64,000 nucleotides of DNA from Rhodococcus ruber NBRC 15591. Lineage in GTDB: Bacteria; Actinomycetota; Actinomycetes; Mycobacteriales; Mycobacteriaceae. Below, piece after piece: positions 36,764-46,386 of this stretch. A program made the translations under genes and the position numbers. The notes under the pieces are model-generated. The model ran no database searches and was not told where the DNA came from. It saw only the letters and a program-made list of their open reading frames with translations. The DNA lies in contig NZ_BCXE01000001.1 of the NCBI RefSeq assembly GCF_001894945.1, forward strand, positions 372,001-436,000, written 5' to 3'. Within the stretch, counting starts at the first letter, position 1, and each line of letters starts with the position of its first letter.

Positions 36764-37561
36764 ATGGCAGAAGATCCCCGCCCCGGACTGAGGTGCCGCA
36801 CAGTCTCGGCGCCGGACGATCGTGCGACGTCCGCATCGTTGCTCGGCCGGGCCTTCGAGATCCTGGGCGTGTTCACCCAGTCCCGGCGGTCGATGACGTT
36901 GAGCGAACTTGCGCGCGGAAGTGGGTTGCCCAAGTCCACGACGCACCGCCTCCTGGCCATGCTGCAGGAGGTGGGCGCCGTCGAGCGCATCGACGACCGC
37001 TATCAGGTGGGGCTGCGGCTGTTCTCGGTGGGGATCTGCTCCGCCGAGGTCGAACTGCGCGATGCCGCGCTGCCGTTCCTCGAACGAATCCACCGGGCCA
37101 CCAGGCAGACCGTGAATCTTGCCGTGCTGCGCGGACACGACGTGGTCTATCTGGCGAAGACGACCGGCGGTGCAACCCCGACCCCCGCCTCGGTGGGCGG
37201 CAGGTTGCCGGCTCATGCCACGGCGGTCGGCAAGGCGCTGCTCGCTCACACGCCGGTGGACCCCGACGGGTCGCGATCGCACCCCCTCGTCCCGCGAACG
37301 CCCGCGACGATCGTGCGTCCGGACGACCTGCACGCCTGCCTCGAGGGCGTCCGCCTCCGCGGGCACGCGATCGACCGTGAGGAGGCGGCGAAAGGCTTGG
37401 CGTGCATAGCGGTTCCCGTTCTGGTGGGCGGCGAGGCGATCGCGGCGATCTCGGTGGCGTTCCCGAGCGGGTACGGCAGCGGCGAGCAACTCGTCTCGCC
37501 GCTGCGGGAGGCGTCGGCCGCGATCGGCCGGTCGCTCGGGGCGCGCTACGCATCCGCATAG
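36764..37561 (+). CDS. IclR-family transcriptional regulator (hydroxyquinol module)
   Basis: A 265-residue regulator. A winged helix-turn-helix (about 26-90) contains MTLSELARGSGLPKSTTHRL; the C-terminal effector domain begins near 100 with VELRDAALPFLERIH and includes AHATAVGKALLA and the AAKGLACIAVPVL region. It is divergent from the monooxygenase/ligase/hydroxyquinol operon, with a perfect palindrome between. TsdR of strain RHA1, which controls a comparable operon, is also of this family. GGAGG upstream gives a clear start. The inducer is probably an aromatic pathway compound. Confidence 0.9.
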   Translation: MAEDPRPGLRCRTVSAPDDRATSASLLGRAFEILGVFTQSRRSMTLSELARGSGLPKSTTHRLLAMLQEVGAVERIDDRYQVGLRLFSVGICSAEVELRDAALPFLERIHRATRQTVNLAVLRGHDVVYLAKTTGGATPTPASVGGRLPAHATAVGKALLAHTPVDPDGSRSHPLVPRTPATIVRPDDLHACLEGVRLRGHAIDREEAAKGLACIAVPVLVGGEAIAAISVAFPSGYGSGEQLVSPLREASAAIGRSLGARYASA

Positions 37562-37587
37562 ACGAGTCGAGGGAGGGGACCGGATCC

Positions 37588-38211
37588 ATGTCCAGCGCGG
37601 AGGCGACGTCGCAGAGCAGTCGCGAGTACCTGATGAACGTCGCGGAGCAGTTGATGGCCGCTCGGGGTTACCACCGGACGTCCATCGCGGACATCCGGCG
37701 GGCATCGGGGCTGCCCGTCGGGTCGATCTACCATCACTTCAAGAGCAAGTCCGGCCTGCTCGCCGCGGTGATCGAGCGGGGCAGTCGCAGGTTCTTCGCT
37801 AATCTGCCCAGGGCGGTGGATATTTCCGGTTCCTCCGAGGAGACGATGCGGGCGTACTGGTCGGCCGCGGCGGCGACCATCGCCGAGCACATCTCGTACT
37901 TCCAGCTCGAGGCGGACATCGTCTGGCACGGGGCGGCCGACCCGGAGCTCGCCGCCGTGGTGGCCACGGCCACCGACTACGCCCGCGACCAGCTGGTGGC
38001 GGTCGTCGAACCGTTCGCGCGGGAGAGCGGAGTGGTGGACCCGCGCGCGCTCGCGGTCGAACTCGCGCTGACCAGCGTGACCTTCGTGCGAGGTGCCGTC
38101 ATCGAATCCGGGGGGGACGCCGCGTACCTCGAACGCAAGATCGGCGCCCTCTACCGGATGCTGCGCGCCGACATCGTCGTCCAGGGCACCGACCGCGGCG
38201 CCCGCCAGTAA
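37588..38211 (+). CDS. TetR-family transcriptional regulator
   Basis: A 207-residue repressor-type protein. The N-terminal helix-turn-helix TSIADIRRASGLPVGSIYHHF is canonical; the ligand domain (about 70-200) is not diagnostic, though the sequence EADIVWHGAADPELAAVV suggests a TetR_C-type pocket. GGGAGGGG upstream supports the ATG. It lies 26 bp after the IclR gene, so the two regulators are likely co-transcribed. Target unknown; the flanking aromatic operons are the obvious candidates. Confidence 0.88.
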   Translation: MSSAEATSQSSREYLMNVAEQLMAARGYHRTSIADIRRASGLPVGSIYHHFKSKSGLLAAVIERGSRRFFANLPRAVDISGSSEETMRAYWSAAAATIAEHISYFQLEADIVWHGAADPELAAVVATATDYARDQLVAVVEPFARESGVVDPRALAVELALTSVTFVRGAVIESGGDAAYLERKIGALYRMLRADIVVQGTDRGARQ

Positions 38212-38240
38212 GGTTGGGGGGCACGGTCGCGCGGCCCGCG

Positions 38241-39884
38241 TCAGTGGCCGTCCCGGCGTCCCACGACGGTGCTCAACCGCAGCGCGAGCAGCAGGAAGAA
38301 GCGCGCATCCGGGTCGTCGAGATCGACGCCGAGCAGCTTGCCGACACGTTCGATGCGGTAGCGCAACGTGTTCACGTGCACGTGCAGTGCCCGGGCCGTT
38401 TCCGTCGCGCGCCGGTCCTTCTCCAGATACGTCTGCAGTGTGTGCAGCAGATCGGAGCCGTCGCGACTGTCCGCGCGGAGCACGGGAGCCAACGTTTCCT
38501 CCGCCGCGGCCGCCAGGGCGTCGACCCCGCCGACGTGCGCGAAGAGACGGTACATTCCGAGCGACTCGACGGTGACGACGGTGCGTTCGTGCAGTCCGTG
38601 GACGCCCACGCGCAGCGCGAAACGCGCCTCTCGCACGGCCGCCGGATAGTCCTCGGCCCGGCGGCAGACCGGCCCGATGCCGGCGCCGAGCGCGTGGGGG
38701 CGGCACTCCTCGACGATCGTCGCGAGGTGCGTTGCGAGGGAGGACGATTCCGCGTGGCCGCGCAGCGGCCACAGCACGAACGCGTCGCCCTCGAACGTGG
38801 TCAGCTGCGCGTCGGGGACCCGAGAGCGCACCCGTCGGCTCAGGGTGTCGAGCAGTGCCCGATCCACGGGCCGGTCACCTCCCACGGCGACGACCGCGCG
38901 CGGGACGCCGAGGTCGAGCCCGACCAGCAGCGCCCGATGCCACAGTCGGCGCAGCTCGTCCTTCGACCCGTCCAGCAGACTGCGGACCAGGTGATCGGTC
39001 AGGCGGATCTCGGTTTCGAGGGCGGCACGGTGCCGCGCCAGGTCCATCCCGACCAGAGCCGCCAGCACGCGCACCGAGTCGTCCCCGGTGGCCGCGGCCC
39101 CCCGCAGGGTCAGCGTCGCGTCGCCCGTCCCGGGGACGCGGAACTGCCGCACGCACACCGTCGTGCGGCGCCCGTCGACGGGCGGCTGTGCGGGGCCGGC
39201 GTTCGGCCCGTCGAGGTGCAGCGACCCGCCCAGCGTGTCGCCGGCGAGTTCGAGACAGTGGTCGACGCCGGCGCCGGTGAGCATCGATTCGGCTGCGGCC
39301 AGGAACAGCTCGCGCTCGGCGCGGGTCCGCTCGCGGTCGTCCTCGAGCGTCCGCAGGGACTGCGCGACCCGCGCTCGTTCCGCGGCCCGCCCGCGCAGTT
39401 CCCCGGCCATCGAGGCGAGTCCGGCCAGCGCGCGCAGCTCCGCCGACTCGAACGGCCGGCGTGCGCGCGAGACCACATACAGCACGGAGTCGATGTGTCC
39501 GGCGCCGCTGACGGGCACCGCCGCCGCCGAGACCAGTCCCTCCCGTTCCAGCAGCTGCCGCATCCGGGGGATCGCCCGGGGATCCGCGCCGTAGTCGGGT
39601 GTCGACACCGGCCCGCCGCTGCGCAGCACCTCGCCCCCGAGCCCCCGGTCGGGCGGTATGTGGCTCAGCGCATGGGCTTCGGGCTGACTCAGACCGGACC
39701 CGGCCACCATGCGGAGACCGTCCGCGTGGGCGTCCATCCAGAACGCCGCGTCGGCTCGCGCGGTGGCGCGGGCCGAGGTGAGTGCGGCGCGCACCACGGC
39801 GTCGGCGCTGTCGGCCGCGACGATGTCGCGAAGAGCCGTCAGGATGTCGGTGTACTGAGCGCGCCCGGATCGTTCGACAGGCAT
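38241..39884 (-). CDS. GAF/PucR-type transcriptional regulator
   Basis: A 547-residue regulator. An N-terminal GAF domain (about 20-160) senses a ligand, a middle CdaR-like GGDEF-related segment follows and the C-terminus is a PucR-type helix-turn-helix: LLHTLQTYLEKDRRATETAR, then LHVHVNTLRYRIERV. Regulators of this layout control aromatic and alkylbenzene dioxygenase genes in rhodococci. It is divergent from the ferredoxin reductase gene that opens the Rieske module, with 220 bp between. The ATG at 39884 is chosen over an upstream in-frame start that would add 27 arginine-rich residues. Confidence 0.82.
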   Translation of the reverse strand: MPVERSGRAQYTDILTALRDIVAADSADAVVRAALTSARATARADAAFWMDAHADGLRMVAGSGLSQPEAHALSHIPPDRGLGGEVLRSGGPVSTPDYGADPRAIPRMRQLLEREGLVSAAAVPVSGAGHIDSVLYVVSRARRPFESAELRALAGLASMAGELRGRAAERARVAQSLRTLEDDRERTRAERELFLAAAESMLTGAGVDHCLELAGDTLGGSLHLDGPNAGPAQPPVDGRRTTVCVRQFRVPGTGDATLTLRGAAATGDDSVRVLAALVGMDLARHRAALETEIRLTDHLVRSLLDGSKDELRRLWHRALLVGLDLGVPRAVVAVGGDRPVDRALLDTLSRRVRSRVPDAQLTTFEGDAFVLWPLRGHAESSSLATHLATIVEECRPHALGAGIGPVCRRAEDYPAAVREARFALRVGVHGLHERTVVTVESLGMYRLFAHVGGVDALAAAAEETLAPVLRADSRDGSDLLHTLQTYLEKDRRATETARALHVHVNTLRYRIERVGKLLGVDLDDPDARFFLLLALRLSTVVGRRDGH

Positions 39885-40104
39885 GCGGTGAGCATACGCC
39901 CGGCCACGGCCACGCTCCGGCGGATCCGTGCGTCCAGGGCTCGGAAAAACGAAGCCACGTAACACTTCACGCCGTCGTCGCGAAAGGAGTTCCGGCGCAC
40001 GGAACAGTCGATGGACGGCGGTGCCCGCCCGGACCTACTGTGACCCGTACAACATGCCTGCGGAGTGGGGCACATCCCAACCGCTCCGTGAAGGAGATGG
40101 CACT
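39885..40104. promoter_or_regulatory. Divergent promoter region of the Rieske module
   Basis: This 220-bp region lies between the PucR-type regulator (minus) and the reductase gene (plus). It has a TGTGA half-site at 40039-40043 resembling half a CRP site, an imperfect GGAGTGGG/CCCAACCGCTCC inverted repeat near 40060-40088 and the AAGGAG ribosome site of the reductase. No promoter hexamers are clear. Confidence 0.4.
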
Positions 40105-41361
40105 TTGACCCGTATCGAGCACCACGTCGTCGTCGGAGCCGGCGCTGCCGGCCTGGCCGCGGCATCGGCGATGAGAGACAACGGCTTCGCCGGCCGAATC
40201 ACCGTCGTCGACGCCGACCCCCACACCCCCTACGAACGCCCGGCGCTGTCGAAGGAGTACCTCGCCGACCGCAGGCTGCGGGAAATCGTGGCCGAGACGG
40301 AGTACCGGCGTCTGGACATCGAGTTGCGCCTCGGTGTCGGGGTGCGCCGGTTGCGCCCGGCGGACCGGCAGATCGACACAGCCGACGGGGACGCGCTGGC
40401 CGCGGACCGGGTGCTGCTTGCCACCGGTGTGTCGGCACGACGGCTGGACGTCCCCGGGGCCGATCTCGGGAACATCCTCACGCTGCGGGATGCGGACGAC
40501 GCCGCGGCCCTGGCCGCCCGGCTGAGCGCGGGGGGACCGCTCGTCGTCGTGGGCGGCGGCTTCGTCGGCCTCGAGGTCGCCGCATCCGCGGCGGACCGCG
40601 GAATCGACGTCACCGTCGTCGAACTCGGCGATCTTCCGCTCCTGGCGGCCGTCGGCCCGGACATCGCCCGACGCATCTGCCGGCTCCACACGGAACGGGG
40701 GGTGCGCATCCTGACGCGCCGGACGGTCGACGCGTTCGTGGGCTCGTCCGCCGTGGAGGCGGTGCGGCTGTCGACCGGGGAACGGCTGGACGCGGCAACC
40801 GTCGTCGTCGGATGCGGTGTCGTCCCCAACGACGCGCTGGCGAGGCAGGCGGGCACAGCCTGCGCCGACGGCATCACGGTCGACGACCTGGGCCGCAGCA
40901 GCGACTGGATCTGGGCGGCCGGAGACGTCGCGGCGCACGTCAATCCCCACCTGGGCCGCCGGGGGCGCATCGAGCACTGGGACGTGGCCCGCCGGCACGG
41001 TGCGGCCGTCGGGGCCTCGATGGCCGGCACGGCCACCGTCAATCGTGAGATCCCCTACTTCTGGTCCCACCAGTACGCGCACACCCTGCAGATGTACGGG
41101 CGCGGCCGGCCCGGCGACCGGGTGGTCGTCCGGGAGTCCACCACCGAACCGGGATTCGTGGCCTTCTGGGTGCGCGACGGACGTGTCGCCGCCGCAGCCG
41201 CCCTGGACGAGCCGCGCGACGTGCGGTCGGCAAAAATCCTGGCGGAGAACAGAAGTGCGGTCCCGGACGAGGTTCTGCGGTCCGCGGGTACCGATCTGCG
41301 CCGGGTGGCCCGGCAACTCGGTCGTTCGGGCGCCCCGCGCGCCGCCGATGTCGCCGGGTGA
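40105..41361 (+). CDS. Ferredoxin--NAD(P)+ reductase of an aromatic dioxygenase
   Basis: A 418-residue FAD/NAD-dependent reductase of the BphA4/HcaD type. FAD motif VVGAGAAGLAAA is near the start, PYERPALSKEYL is the family signature, the NAD motif VVGGGFVGLEVAAS is near 150 and IWAAGDVAAHVN the second FAD contact. It passes electrons from NADH to the Rieske ferredoxin encoded at 45152. The TTG at 40105 is preceded by AAGGAG at ideal spacing; an in-frame ATG at 40054 has no such site. Confidence 0.88.
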   Translation: MTRIEHHVVVGAGAAGLAAASAMRDNGFAGRITVVDADPHTPYERPALSKEYLADRRLREIVAETEYRRLDIELRLGVGVRRLRPADRQIDTADGDALAADRVLLATGVSARRLDVPGADLGNILTLRDADDAAALAARLSAGGPLVVVGGGFVGLEVAASAADRGIDVTVVELGDLPLLAAVGPDIARRICRLHTERGVRILTRRTVDAFVGSSAVEAVRLSTGERLDAATVVVGCGVVPNDALARQAGTACADGITVDDLGRSSDWIWAAGDVAAHVNPHLGRRGRIEHWDVARRHGAAVGASMAGTATVNREIPYFWSHQYAHTLQMYGRGRPGDRVVVRESTTEPGFVAFWVRDGRVAAAAALDEPRDVRSAKILAENRSAVPDEVLRSAGTDLRRVARQLGRSGAPRAADVAG

Positions 41362-41476
41362 TCCGCGACAGACCGGACCATTCTTCCCATCCACATCCGG
41401 CCGGGCCGGGGCGCGGCTGCCGCGCACCCCGGACCGCGTCGAAGCCTGTGCCCCACCGCACGCAGAGAGGACGACG

Positions 41477-42334
41477 ATGACGACGACGATGGAGACCTCC
41501 GACGTGGAGGCCGGCGGCTTCCGCATCCGCCTCAACCGGGCCGGCCCGCGCACCGGGGAGGCGATCCTGTTCCTGCACGGATCGGGACCCGGCGCGACCG
41601 GCCTGTCGAACTACGCCGCGACCGTTCCGGCATTCGCGGACGACTACGACTGCCTCGTGATCGACCAGGTGGGCTGGGGCGACTCGAGCCACCCCGCCGA
41701 GCTCCCCCCGAGCGGACGTGTCCGGCAGCTCGTGCTGAGCAACCTGGCACTGCTCGACGCCCTCGGTCTGGACCGGGTGCACCTCGTGGGGAACTCCCTG
41801 GGCGGGGTCGTCGCCCTGAACATGCTGACCGCCGCGCCGGAGCGGATCGGGAAGGTTGTCGGCATGGGCGCCGGCGGCGGCGGGAACACCGCTCCGACCG
41901 GGGAACTGCTCAAGCTCATCGAGTTCTACAACGACCCCACGCTCGAGAGCATGAAGCAGCTGATCTCGTACATGGTCTACGACCCGGACCTGTTCGGCGC
42001 CGAGATCGACGCGATCGCCCGGGATCGGCTCGAGACGGCGCTGCGGCCGGACGTGCGCCGATCCCACCTCCTCACCTTCGGGCTTCCCGGGCCCGGACCC
42101 GGTCTGCCCGGCCTGCGGGTCCCGGAGACGTCGTTGCGGCGGATCGACAACGACGTCCTGCTCGTCCACGGCCGCGAGGACTCCGTGGTTCCCGCTGAGA
42201 GCAGCGAATGGCTCGCCCGGCGAATCCCCAACGCACGCCTGCACATTGTGCCGCACTGCGGTCACTGGGCGCAGATCGAACAGGCCGACCGATTCGTCCA
42301 GCTCAGCACGCTGTTCCTGCGCGGCCGAATCTGA
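41477..42334 (+). CDS. meta-cleavage-product C-C hydrolase
   Basis: A 285-residue alpha/beta hydrolase like BphD, MhpC and HsaD. The oxyanion region LFLHGSGPGATG, the nucleophile Ser107 in GNSLGG, the acid in VHGREDSVVP and the base in PHCGHWAQIE form an intact triad. It splits the 2-hydroxy-6-oxo-dienoate product of the extradiol dioxygenase into 2-hydroxypenta-2,4-dienoate and a side-chain acid. AGAGAGG upstream supports the ATG. The released acid depends on the original substrate and cannot be read here. Confidence 0.88.
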   Translation: MTTTMETSDVEAGGFRIRLNRAGPRTGEAILFLHGSGPGATGLSNYAATVPAFADDYDCLVIDQVGWGDSSHPAELPPSGRVRQLVLSNLALLDALGLDRVHLVGNSLGGVVALNMLTAAPERIGKVVGMGAGGGGNTAPTGELLKLIEFYNDPTLESMKQLISYMVYDPDLFGAEIDAIARDRLETALRPDVRRSHLLTFGLPGPGPGLPGLRVPETSLRRIDNDVLLVHGREDSVVPAESSEWLARRIPNARLHIVPHCGHWAQIEQADRFVQLSTLFLRGRI

Positions 42335-42356
42335 GATGTCAAGGAAAGGAAGTCCC

Positions 42357-43259
42357 GTGAGCACTGTGAATGCTCTTGCATACCTGCGGGTGCGCGGCCC
42401 CGTCGACGAGTGGAGGGAGTTCGGCACGCGCATCGTCGGAGCCCAGCTCGCCCCGTCCGACGACCCCACCGAGGCCCGCTTCCGGTTCGACGAGCGCGAG
42501 TACCGACTGACGGTCGAGGACGGTCCCGCCGGCGAGGACGCCCTGCTCGCCCTCGGGTTCGAGACACGGACCAGTGCGGACCTCGACGCGCTCGTGCGCC
42601 GACTGGACGAGAACTCGGTCCCCGTCTCCGAGGACGCCGATCTGGCACGCGCGCGGAACGTGCAGCGGCTCATCGCCTTCGCGGATCCCGACGGCAACTC
42701 GATCGAAGTCGTGTTCGGCCATCCGCACGACCACACGCCGTTCGTGTCGCCGCGAGGAATCGACTTCGTGACCGGCGATCTCGGCCTCGGGCACGTGTTC
42801 CTCTTCGCGTCCGACGCGCAGGGATCCGCCGAGTTCTACCAGTCGATGCTGGGCTTCCGCCCCAGCGACACCATCGCCTTCGGACCCACGAACGCGGTCT
42901 TCCTGCACTGCAATCCGCGTCATCACACCGTGGCCCTCGCCACCATTCCGGGCCCCGGGCCGGGGATCGGCCATCTGATGCTCGAGCTCAGCCGCCTCGA
43001 CTCCGTCGGGCGTGCGCTCGACCTGGCGATGGAGACGCCCGGACAGGTCGTGCGTGCCCTGGGGGAACACACCAACGACGCGATGACCTCGTTCTACCTA
43101 GCCACACCGTCCGGATTCGCCATCGAGTACGGGTGGAACGGCAGACTCGTGGACGACGACTCGTGGACCGTCGGCCACTACCGGTCGGCCAGCACGTGGG
43201 GCCACCAGGTTCTCGCCGACGTCCCCAGCGCCGTCGCGGTGGGAGCCGACGATGAATGA
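42357..43259 (+). CDS. Extradiol ring-cleavage dioxygenase (BphC-type)
   Basis: A 300-residue two-domain type I extradiol dioxygenase. Iron ligands are His146 (LGHVFLF), His206 (GIGHLMLEL) and Glu257 (IEYGW); second-sphere residues His190, His238 and Tyr247 match the positions in 2,3-dihydroxybiphenyl 1,2-dioxygenase. All are intact. It cleaves a 3-substituted catechol next to its hydroxyls. The GTG at 42357 follows AAGGAAAGGAA, and the 3' end overlaps the alpha-subunit start by 8 bp. Confidence 0.9.
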   Translation: MSTVNALAYLRVRGPVDEWREFGTRIVGAQLAPSDDPTEARFRFDEREYRLTVEDGPAGEDALLALGFETRTSADLDALVRRLDENSVPVSEDADLARARNVQRLIAFADPDGNSIEVVFGHPHDHTPFVSPRGIDFVTGDLGLGHVFLFASDAQGSAEFYQSMLGFRPSDTIAFGPTNAVFLHCNPRHHTVALATIPGPGPGIGHLMLELSRLDSVGRALDLAMETPGQVVRALGEHTNDAMTSFYLATPSGFAIEYGWNGRLVDDDSWTVGHYRSASTWGHQVLADVPSAVAVGADDE

Positions 43260-44583
43260 CATCCATGCACTGGTCGACCCCGCCGGCGGCCGGCTCAACC
43301 CCACCGTCTACACCGACCCGGACATCTACGAACTGGAGCTCGAGCGGGTGTTCGGCCGCACCTGGCTCTTCCTCGCGCACGACAGTCAGTTGCCGAAACC
43401 CGGGTCGTTCGTCCAGACCTACATGGGGGAGGATCCGGTTCTGGTCGTGCGCCAGCGAGACGGCTCGGTGAAGGCGTTCCTCAATCAGTGCCGGCATCGA
43501 GGAATGCGGATCTGCCGCTCGGACGAAGGCACCAGCCGCGCGTTCACCTGCACCTACCACGGCTGGTCGTACGACCTCGAGGGCAACCTGATCAACGTGC
43601 CGCAGCAGCAACGCGGATACCGTGACCGGATCGACAAGTCCTCCTGGGGCGCCACGAAGGTCCCCCGCATCGCGAGCTACCGGGGCTTCCACTTCGGCAC
43701 CTGGTCGGAGGACGTGCCCGACTTCGCCGAGTATCTGGGCGAGATGGCCTACTACTTCGACGCGACCATCGATCGATGGGACAACGGTGTCGAGTTCGTC
43801 AAGGGCGCCGCGAAGTGGGTCATCGACTGCAACTGGAAGCTGCCGGCGGAGCAGTTCGCCAGCGACATGTATCACGCGGCGATCTCGCATTCGTCGGCGA
43901 TGCTGGCCCTGCACGAGGATCCGGCCTTCCACGGCCTGCTCAATCCGCCGCCCGACGCGCCGGGCCGGCAGTTCGCCGGCAACGGCCACGGATCGGGCAG
44001 CTTCTGGCTCCCCGAATTCGGCCCCGACCTGCACGCAGGTCCCGAGTACAGCGCGTGGCAGACAGCCAACCGCGACGAAGTCTTCCGCCGGATCGGCGCC
44101 GACCGCGCCGTCAAGGTCTGGGGACACAATCTGATCTTCCCGAACTTCTCCTGGCTCGGGCCCGTGAACACGATGCGGGTGTGGCATCCGCGCGGGCCCG
44201 GCCAGATCGAGGTGTGGGCATGGACCTTCGTGCCGAAGGACGCCTCGCCGGAGGCGAAGGCGGGCATGCGGCGCGGCACCCAGCGCTCCTTCAGCCCGGC
44301 CGGGGTCTTCGAGACCGACGACGGCGAGAACTGGACCGAGGTTCAGCAGGTGCTGCGCGGGTGGAAGTCGCGCAGCACGGAGTTGAACGTCCAGATGGGG
44401 ATGGGATTCGAGGAACGAGACAGTCACGGCCTTCCGGGTCTGTCCAACGACGTCTACAGCGAAACCGCCGCCCGGGGGTTCTACCAGCGGTGGCTGGATC
44501 TCGTCGACGGCCTGCCGTGGGACGAGATCCTCCGCCGGGCCGACGAGGCGACGCGCTCCGAACACGCAGGAGAGAACCGATGA
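43252..44583 (+). CDS. Rieske aromatic-ring dioxygenase, alpha subunit
   Basis: The 443-residue catalytic subunit. The Rieske cluster ligands are Cys80, His82, Cys100 and His103 (CRHRG and CTYHGW). The mononuclear iron site includes His208 and His213, with the bridging Asp205 in [11 protein letters not shown]. Size and sequence belong to the biphenyl/toluene/phenylpropionate group that converts an aromatic ring to a cis-dihydrodiol. The start overlaps the extradiol gene and the stop overlaps the beta-subunit start, so the whole block is translationally coupled. Substrate specificity is not predictable by eye. Confidence 0.93.
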   Translation: MNDIHALVDPAGGRLNPTVYTDPDIYELELERVFGRTWLFLAHDSQLPKPGSFVQTYMGEDPVLVVRQRDGSVKAFLNQCRHRGMRICRSDEGTSRAFTCTYHGWSYDLEGNLINVPQQQRGYRDRIDKSSWGATKVPRIASYRGFHFGTWSEDVPDFAEYLGEMAYYFDATIDRWDNGVEFVKGAAKWVIDCNWKLPAEQFASDMYHAAISHSSAMLALHEDPAFHGLLNPPPDAPGRQFAGNGHGSGSFWLPEFGPDLHAGPEYSAWQTANRDEVFRRIGADRAVKVWGHNLIFPNFSWLGPVNTMRVWHPRGPGQIEVWAWTFVPKDASPEAKAGMRRGTQRSFSPAGVFETDDGENWTEVQQVLRGWKSRSTELNVQMGMGFEERDSHGLPGLSNDVYSETAARGFYQRWLDLVDGLPWDEILRRADEATRSEHAGENR

Positions 44584-45140
44584 CCACCGACACCCGCAGC
44601 ACCGAGGGGTCGCCCGCGTCCGTCCGGCGCGCCGACGTGCATCTGCAGCACGCGGTCGAGCAGTTCCTGTACGCCGAGGCGGAACACCTCGACAACCACC
44701 GCTACCACGACTGGCTCGACTTCTTCGGGGAGGACGTGCACTACTGGGCGCCCACCCGCATGACCCGCACGTTCCGCGAACGCGACGCCGAGATCTCCGG
44801 CCCGGACGAGGGGGCGTTCATCGACGACGACTTCCACTTCCTGCGGGGCCGGGTCCGGCGGCTCACCTCGGGCCTGTCCTGGTCGGAGGAGCCCCCCTCG
44901 CGCACCCGGCGGTTGCTGACCAATGTCCGCGTCGCGCACCGCGAGGACGGCGATCTCGACGTGGTGTGCAACTTCAGCGTCTACCGCAGCCGCCTCGAGC
45001 GGCACGAGGACTGGTTCGTCGGTGAGCGCTTCGATGTGCTGCGCCACCACGGCGGCGCCCTGCCCTTCAAGATCCGCGAGCGCCGGATCGTCCTCGAGCA
45101 GACCACGATCCTCGCCCCCAGCATCAGCATCTTCCTGTGA
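44580..45140 (+). CDS. Rieske aromatic-ring dioxygenase, beta subunit
   Basis: A 186-residue structural subunit with the cystatin-like fold of ring-hydroxylating dioxygenases: [20 protein letters not shown] near 30, then [15 protein letters not shown] and a C-terminal [10 protein letters not shown] strand. It forms the alpha3beta3 oxygenase with the preceding gene product. The ATG overlaps the alpha stop as ATGA. Confidence 0.92.
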   Translation: MTTDTRSTEGSPASVRRADVHLQHAVEQFLYAEAEHLDNHRYHDWLDFFGEDVHYWAPTRMTRTFRERDAEISGPDEGAFIDDDFHFLRGRVRRLTSGLSWSEEPPSRTRRLLTNVRVAHREDGDLDVVCNFSVYRSRLERHEDWFVGERFDVLRHHGGALPFKIRERRIVLEQTTILAPSISIFL

Positions 45141-45151
45141 GGTATCCGACG

Positions 45152-45526
45152 ATGACGGCTGAAACATCCAGTGAGAACACGCGGTGGGTTCGGGTCTGCG
45201 CGGTCGGCGACCTCGACGACGACGACGCGGTGCGGCTCGACTCGCGTCCGCCGGTGTCGGTGTTCAGGTCGAACGGGGAGTACTTCTGCGTCGACGACAC
45301 CTGTACGCACGAGACCTACTCCCTCGCCGACGGATGGATCGAGGACTGCGTCGTGGAGTGCCCGCTCCACCTGGCGAAGTTCTGTCTCCGAACCGGCCGG
45401 CCCCTGAGTCCGCCCGCGACGACCGCGGTCCGCACACACCCGGTCCGGATCGAGGGCGGCGAGATCCACGTCGGTCTTCCCGGCGCGTACGAACTGAAGG
45501 AAGGAGCCCGCAGTGGGACGGCTTGA
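45152..45526 (+). CDS. Rieske ferredoxin of the dioxygenase system
   Basis: A 124-residue electron carrier. The cluster ligands are Cys51, His53 (CTHETYSL) and Cys70, His73 (CPLHLAKFCL). It carries electrons from the reductase to the oxygenase. ATG 45152 has GAGG nine bases before; a GTG at 45137 overlapping the beta gene is an alternative. The C-terminal tail extends past the usual domain by about 15 residues and overlaps the next gene. Confidence 0.88.
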   Translation: MTAETSSENTRWVRVCAVGDLDDDDAVRLDSRPPVSVFRSNGEYFCVDDTCTHETYSLADGWIEDCVVECPLHLAKFCLRTGRPLSPPATTAVRTHPVRIEGGEIHVGLPGAYELKEGARSGTA

Positions 45527-46310
45527 CGGAAGGTCGGTTCTCGTGACCGGCGGCGGATCCGGGCTCGGCCACGCCCTGGTCAGACGGTTCGTCGAGGACG
45601 GCGCTCGCGTGACCGTGCTCGACCGGTCGGAGCCGAAGCTCAGCGCGCTGCGCGAGGCGTTCGGCACCGGCGTGCGCACCCTGGCGGGCGACGTCACCTC
45701 GTTCGCCGACAACCAGGAGGCGGCCGATCTCGCCGTGCGCGAGTTCGGTGCCCTCGACACCTTCGTCGGCAACGCCGGGGTCTGGGACTTCGGCCGGTCG
45801 CTGCTCGACGCGTCGCCGGACGAACTCGGTACCGGATTCGACGAACTGTTCTCCGTCAACGTGAAGGGCTATCTGCTCGGCGCGAAGGCCGCAGCGCCGC
45901 ACCTGAAGTCCTCCCGCGGCAGCATGATCTTCACCCTGTCCAACGCGGCGTTCTTCCCGGGCGGCGGTGGCCCCCTGTACGTCTCGTCCAAGCACGCCGG
46001 TGTGGGACTCGTGCGACAGCTCGCGTACGAACTCGCCCCGGAGGTCCGCGTCAACGCGGTCGCCCCCGGCGGCATGGCCACCGACCTGCGCGGGCCCGGC
46101 GCGATGGGACTCGCCGACCGCTCCGTGGCCGATGCCATTCCGATCCGGCAGATGGTGCGCGACAACGGCGCGCTGCAGATCGAGGTGGAACCCGACGACT
46201 ACGTCGGTGCCTACCTCTACCTCGCGTGCCGTGACGACTCCGCGACCGTGACGGGAACGGTCGTGGATGTCAGCAGCTGGGGAACACCCAAGCGGACCGG
46301 CGCCGTCTGA
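45513..46310 (+). CDS. cis-Dihydrodiol dehydrogenase (SDR family)
   Basis: A 265-residue short-chain dehydrogenase of the BphB/HcaB type. NAD motif TGGGSGLG lies at residue 12, and the catalytic residues are Asn116, Ser143, Tyr156 and Lys160. It rearomatises the cis-dihydrodiol to the catechol that the extradiol enzyme cleaves. GAAGGAG before the GTG start, which overlaps the ferredoxin gene by 14 bp. It is the last gene of the plus-strand operon, followed by a strong hairpin. Confidence 0.9.
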   Translation: MGRLDGRSVLVTGGGSGLGHALVRRFVEDGARVTVLDRSEPKLSALREAFGTGVRTLAGDVTSFADNQEAADLAVREFGALDTFVGNAGVWDFGRSLLDASPDELGTGFDELFSVNVKGYLLGAKAAAPHLKSSRGSMIFTLSNAAFFPGGGGPLYVSSKHAGVGLVRQLAYELAPEVRVNAVAPGGMATDLRGPGAMGLADRSVADAIPIRQMVRDNGALQIEVEPDDYVGAYLYLACRDDSATVTGTVVDVSSWGTPKRTGAV

Positions 46311-46329
46311 CGGGCGCCGGCGCAGGGAA

Positions 46330-46367
46330 CCGGGGCGGGTCCGTCGTTCGCGACAGACCCGCCCCGG
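46330..46367. terminator. Terminator between convergent catabolic operons
   Basis: CCGGGGCGGGTC and GACCCGCCCCGG form a perfect 12-bp stem with a 14-base loop, 19 bp after the dehydrogenase stop and 19 bp from the aldolase stop on the other strand. Confidence 0.75.
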
Positions 46368-46386
46368 CGCGTGTGCGGACCCCGGG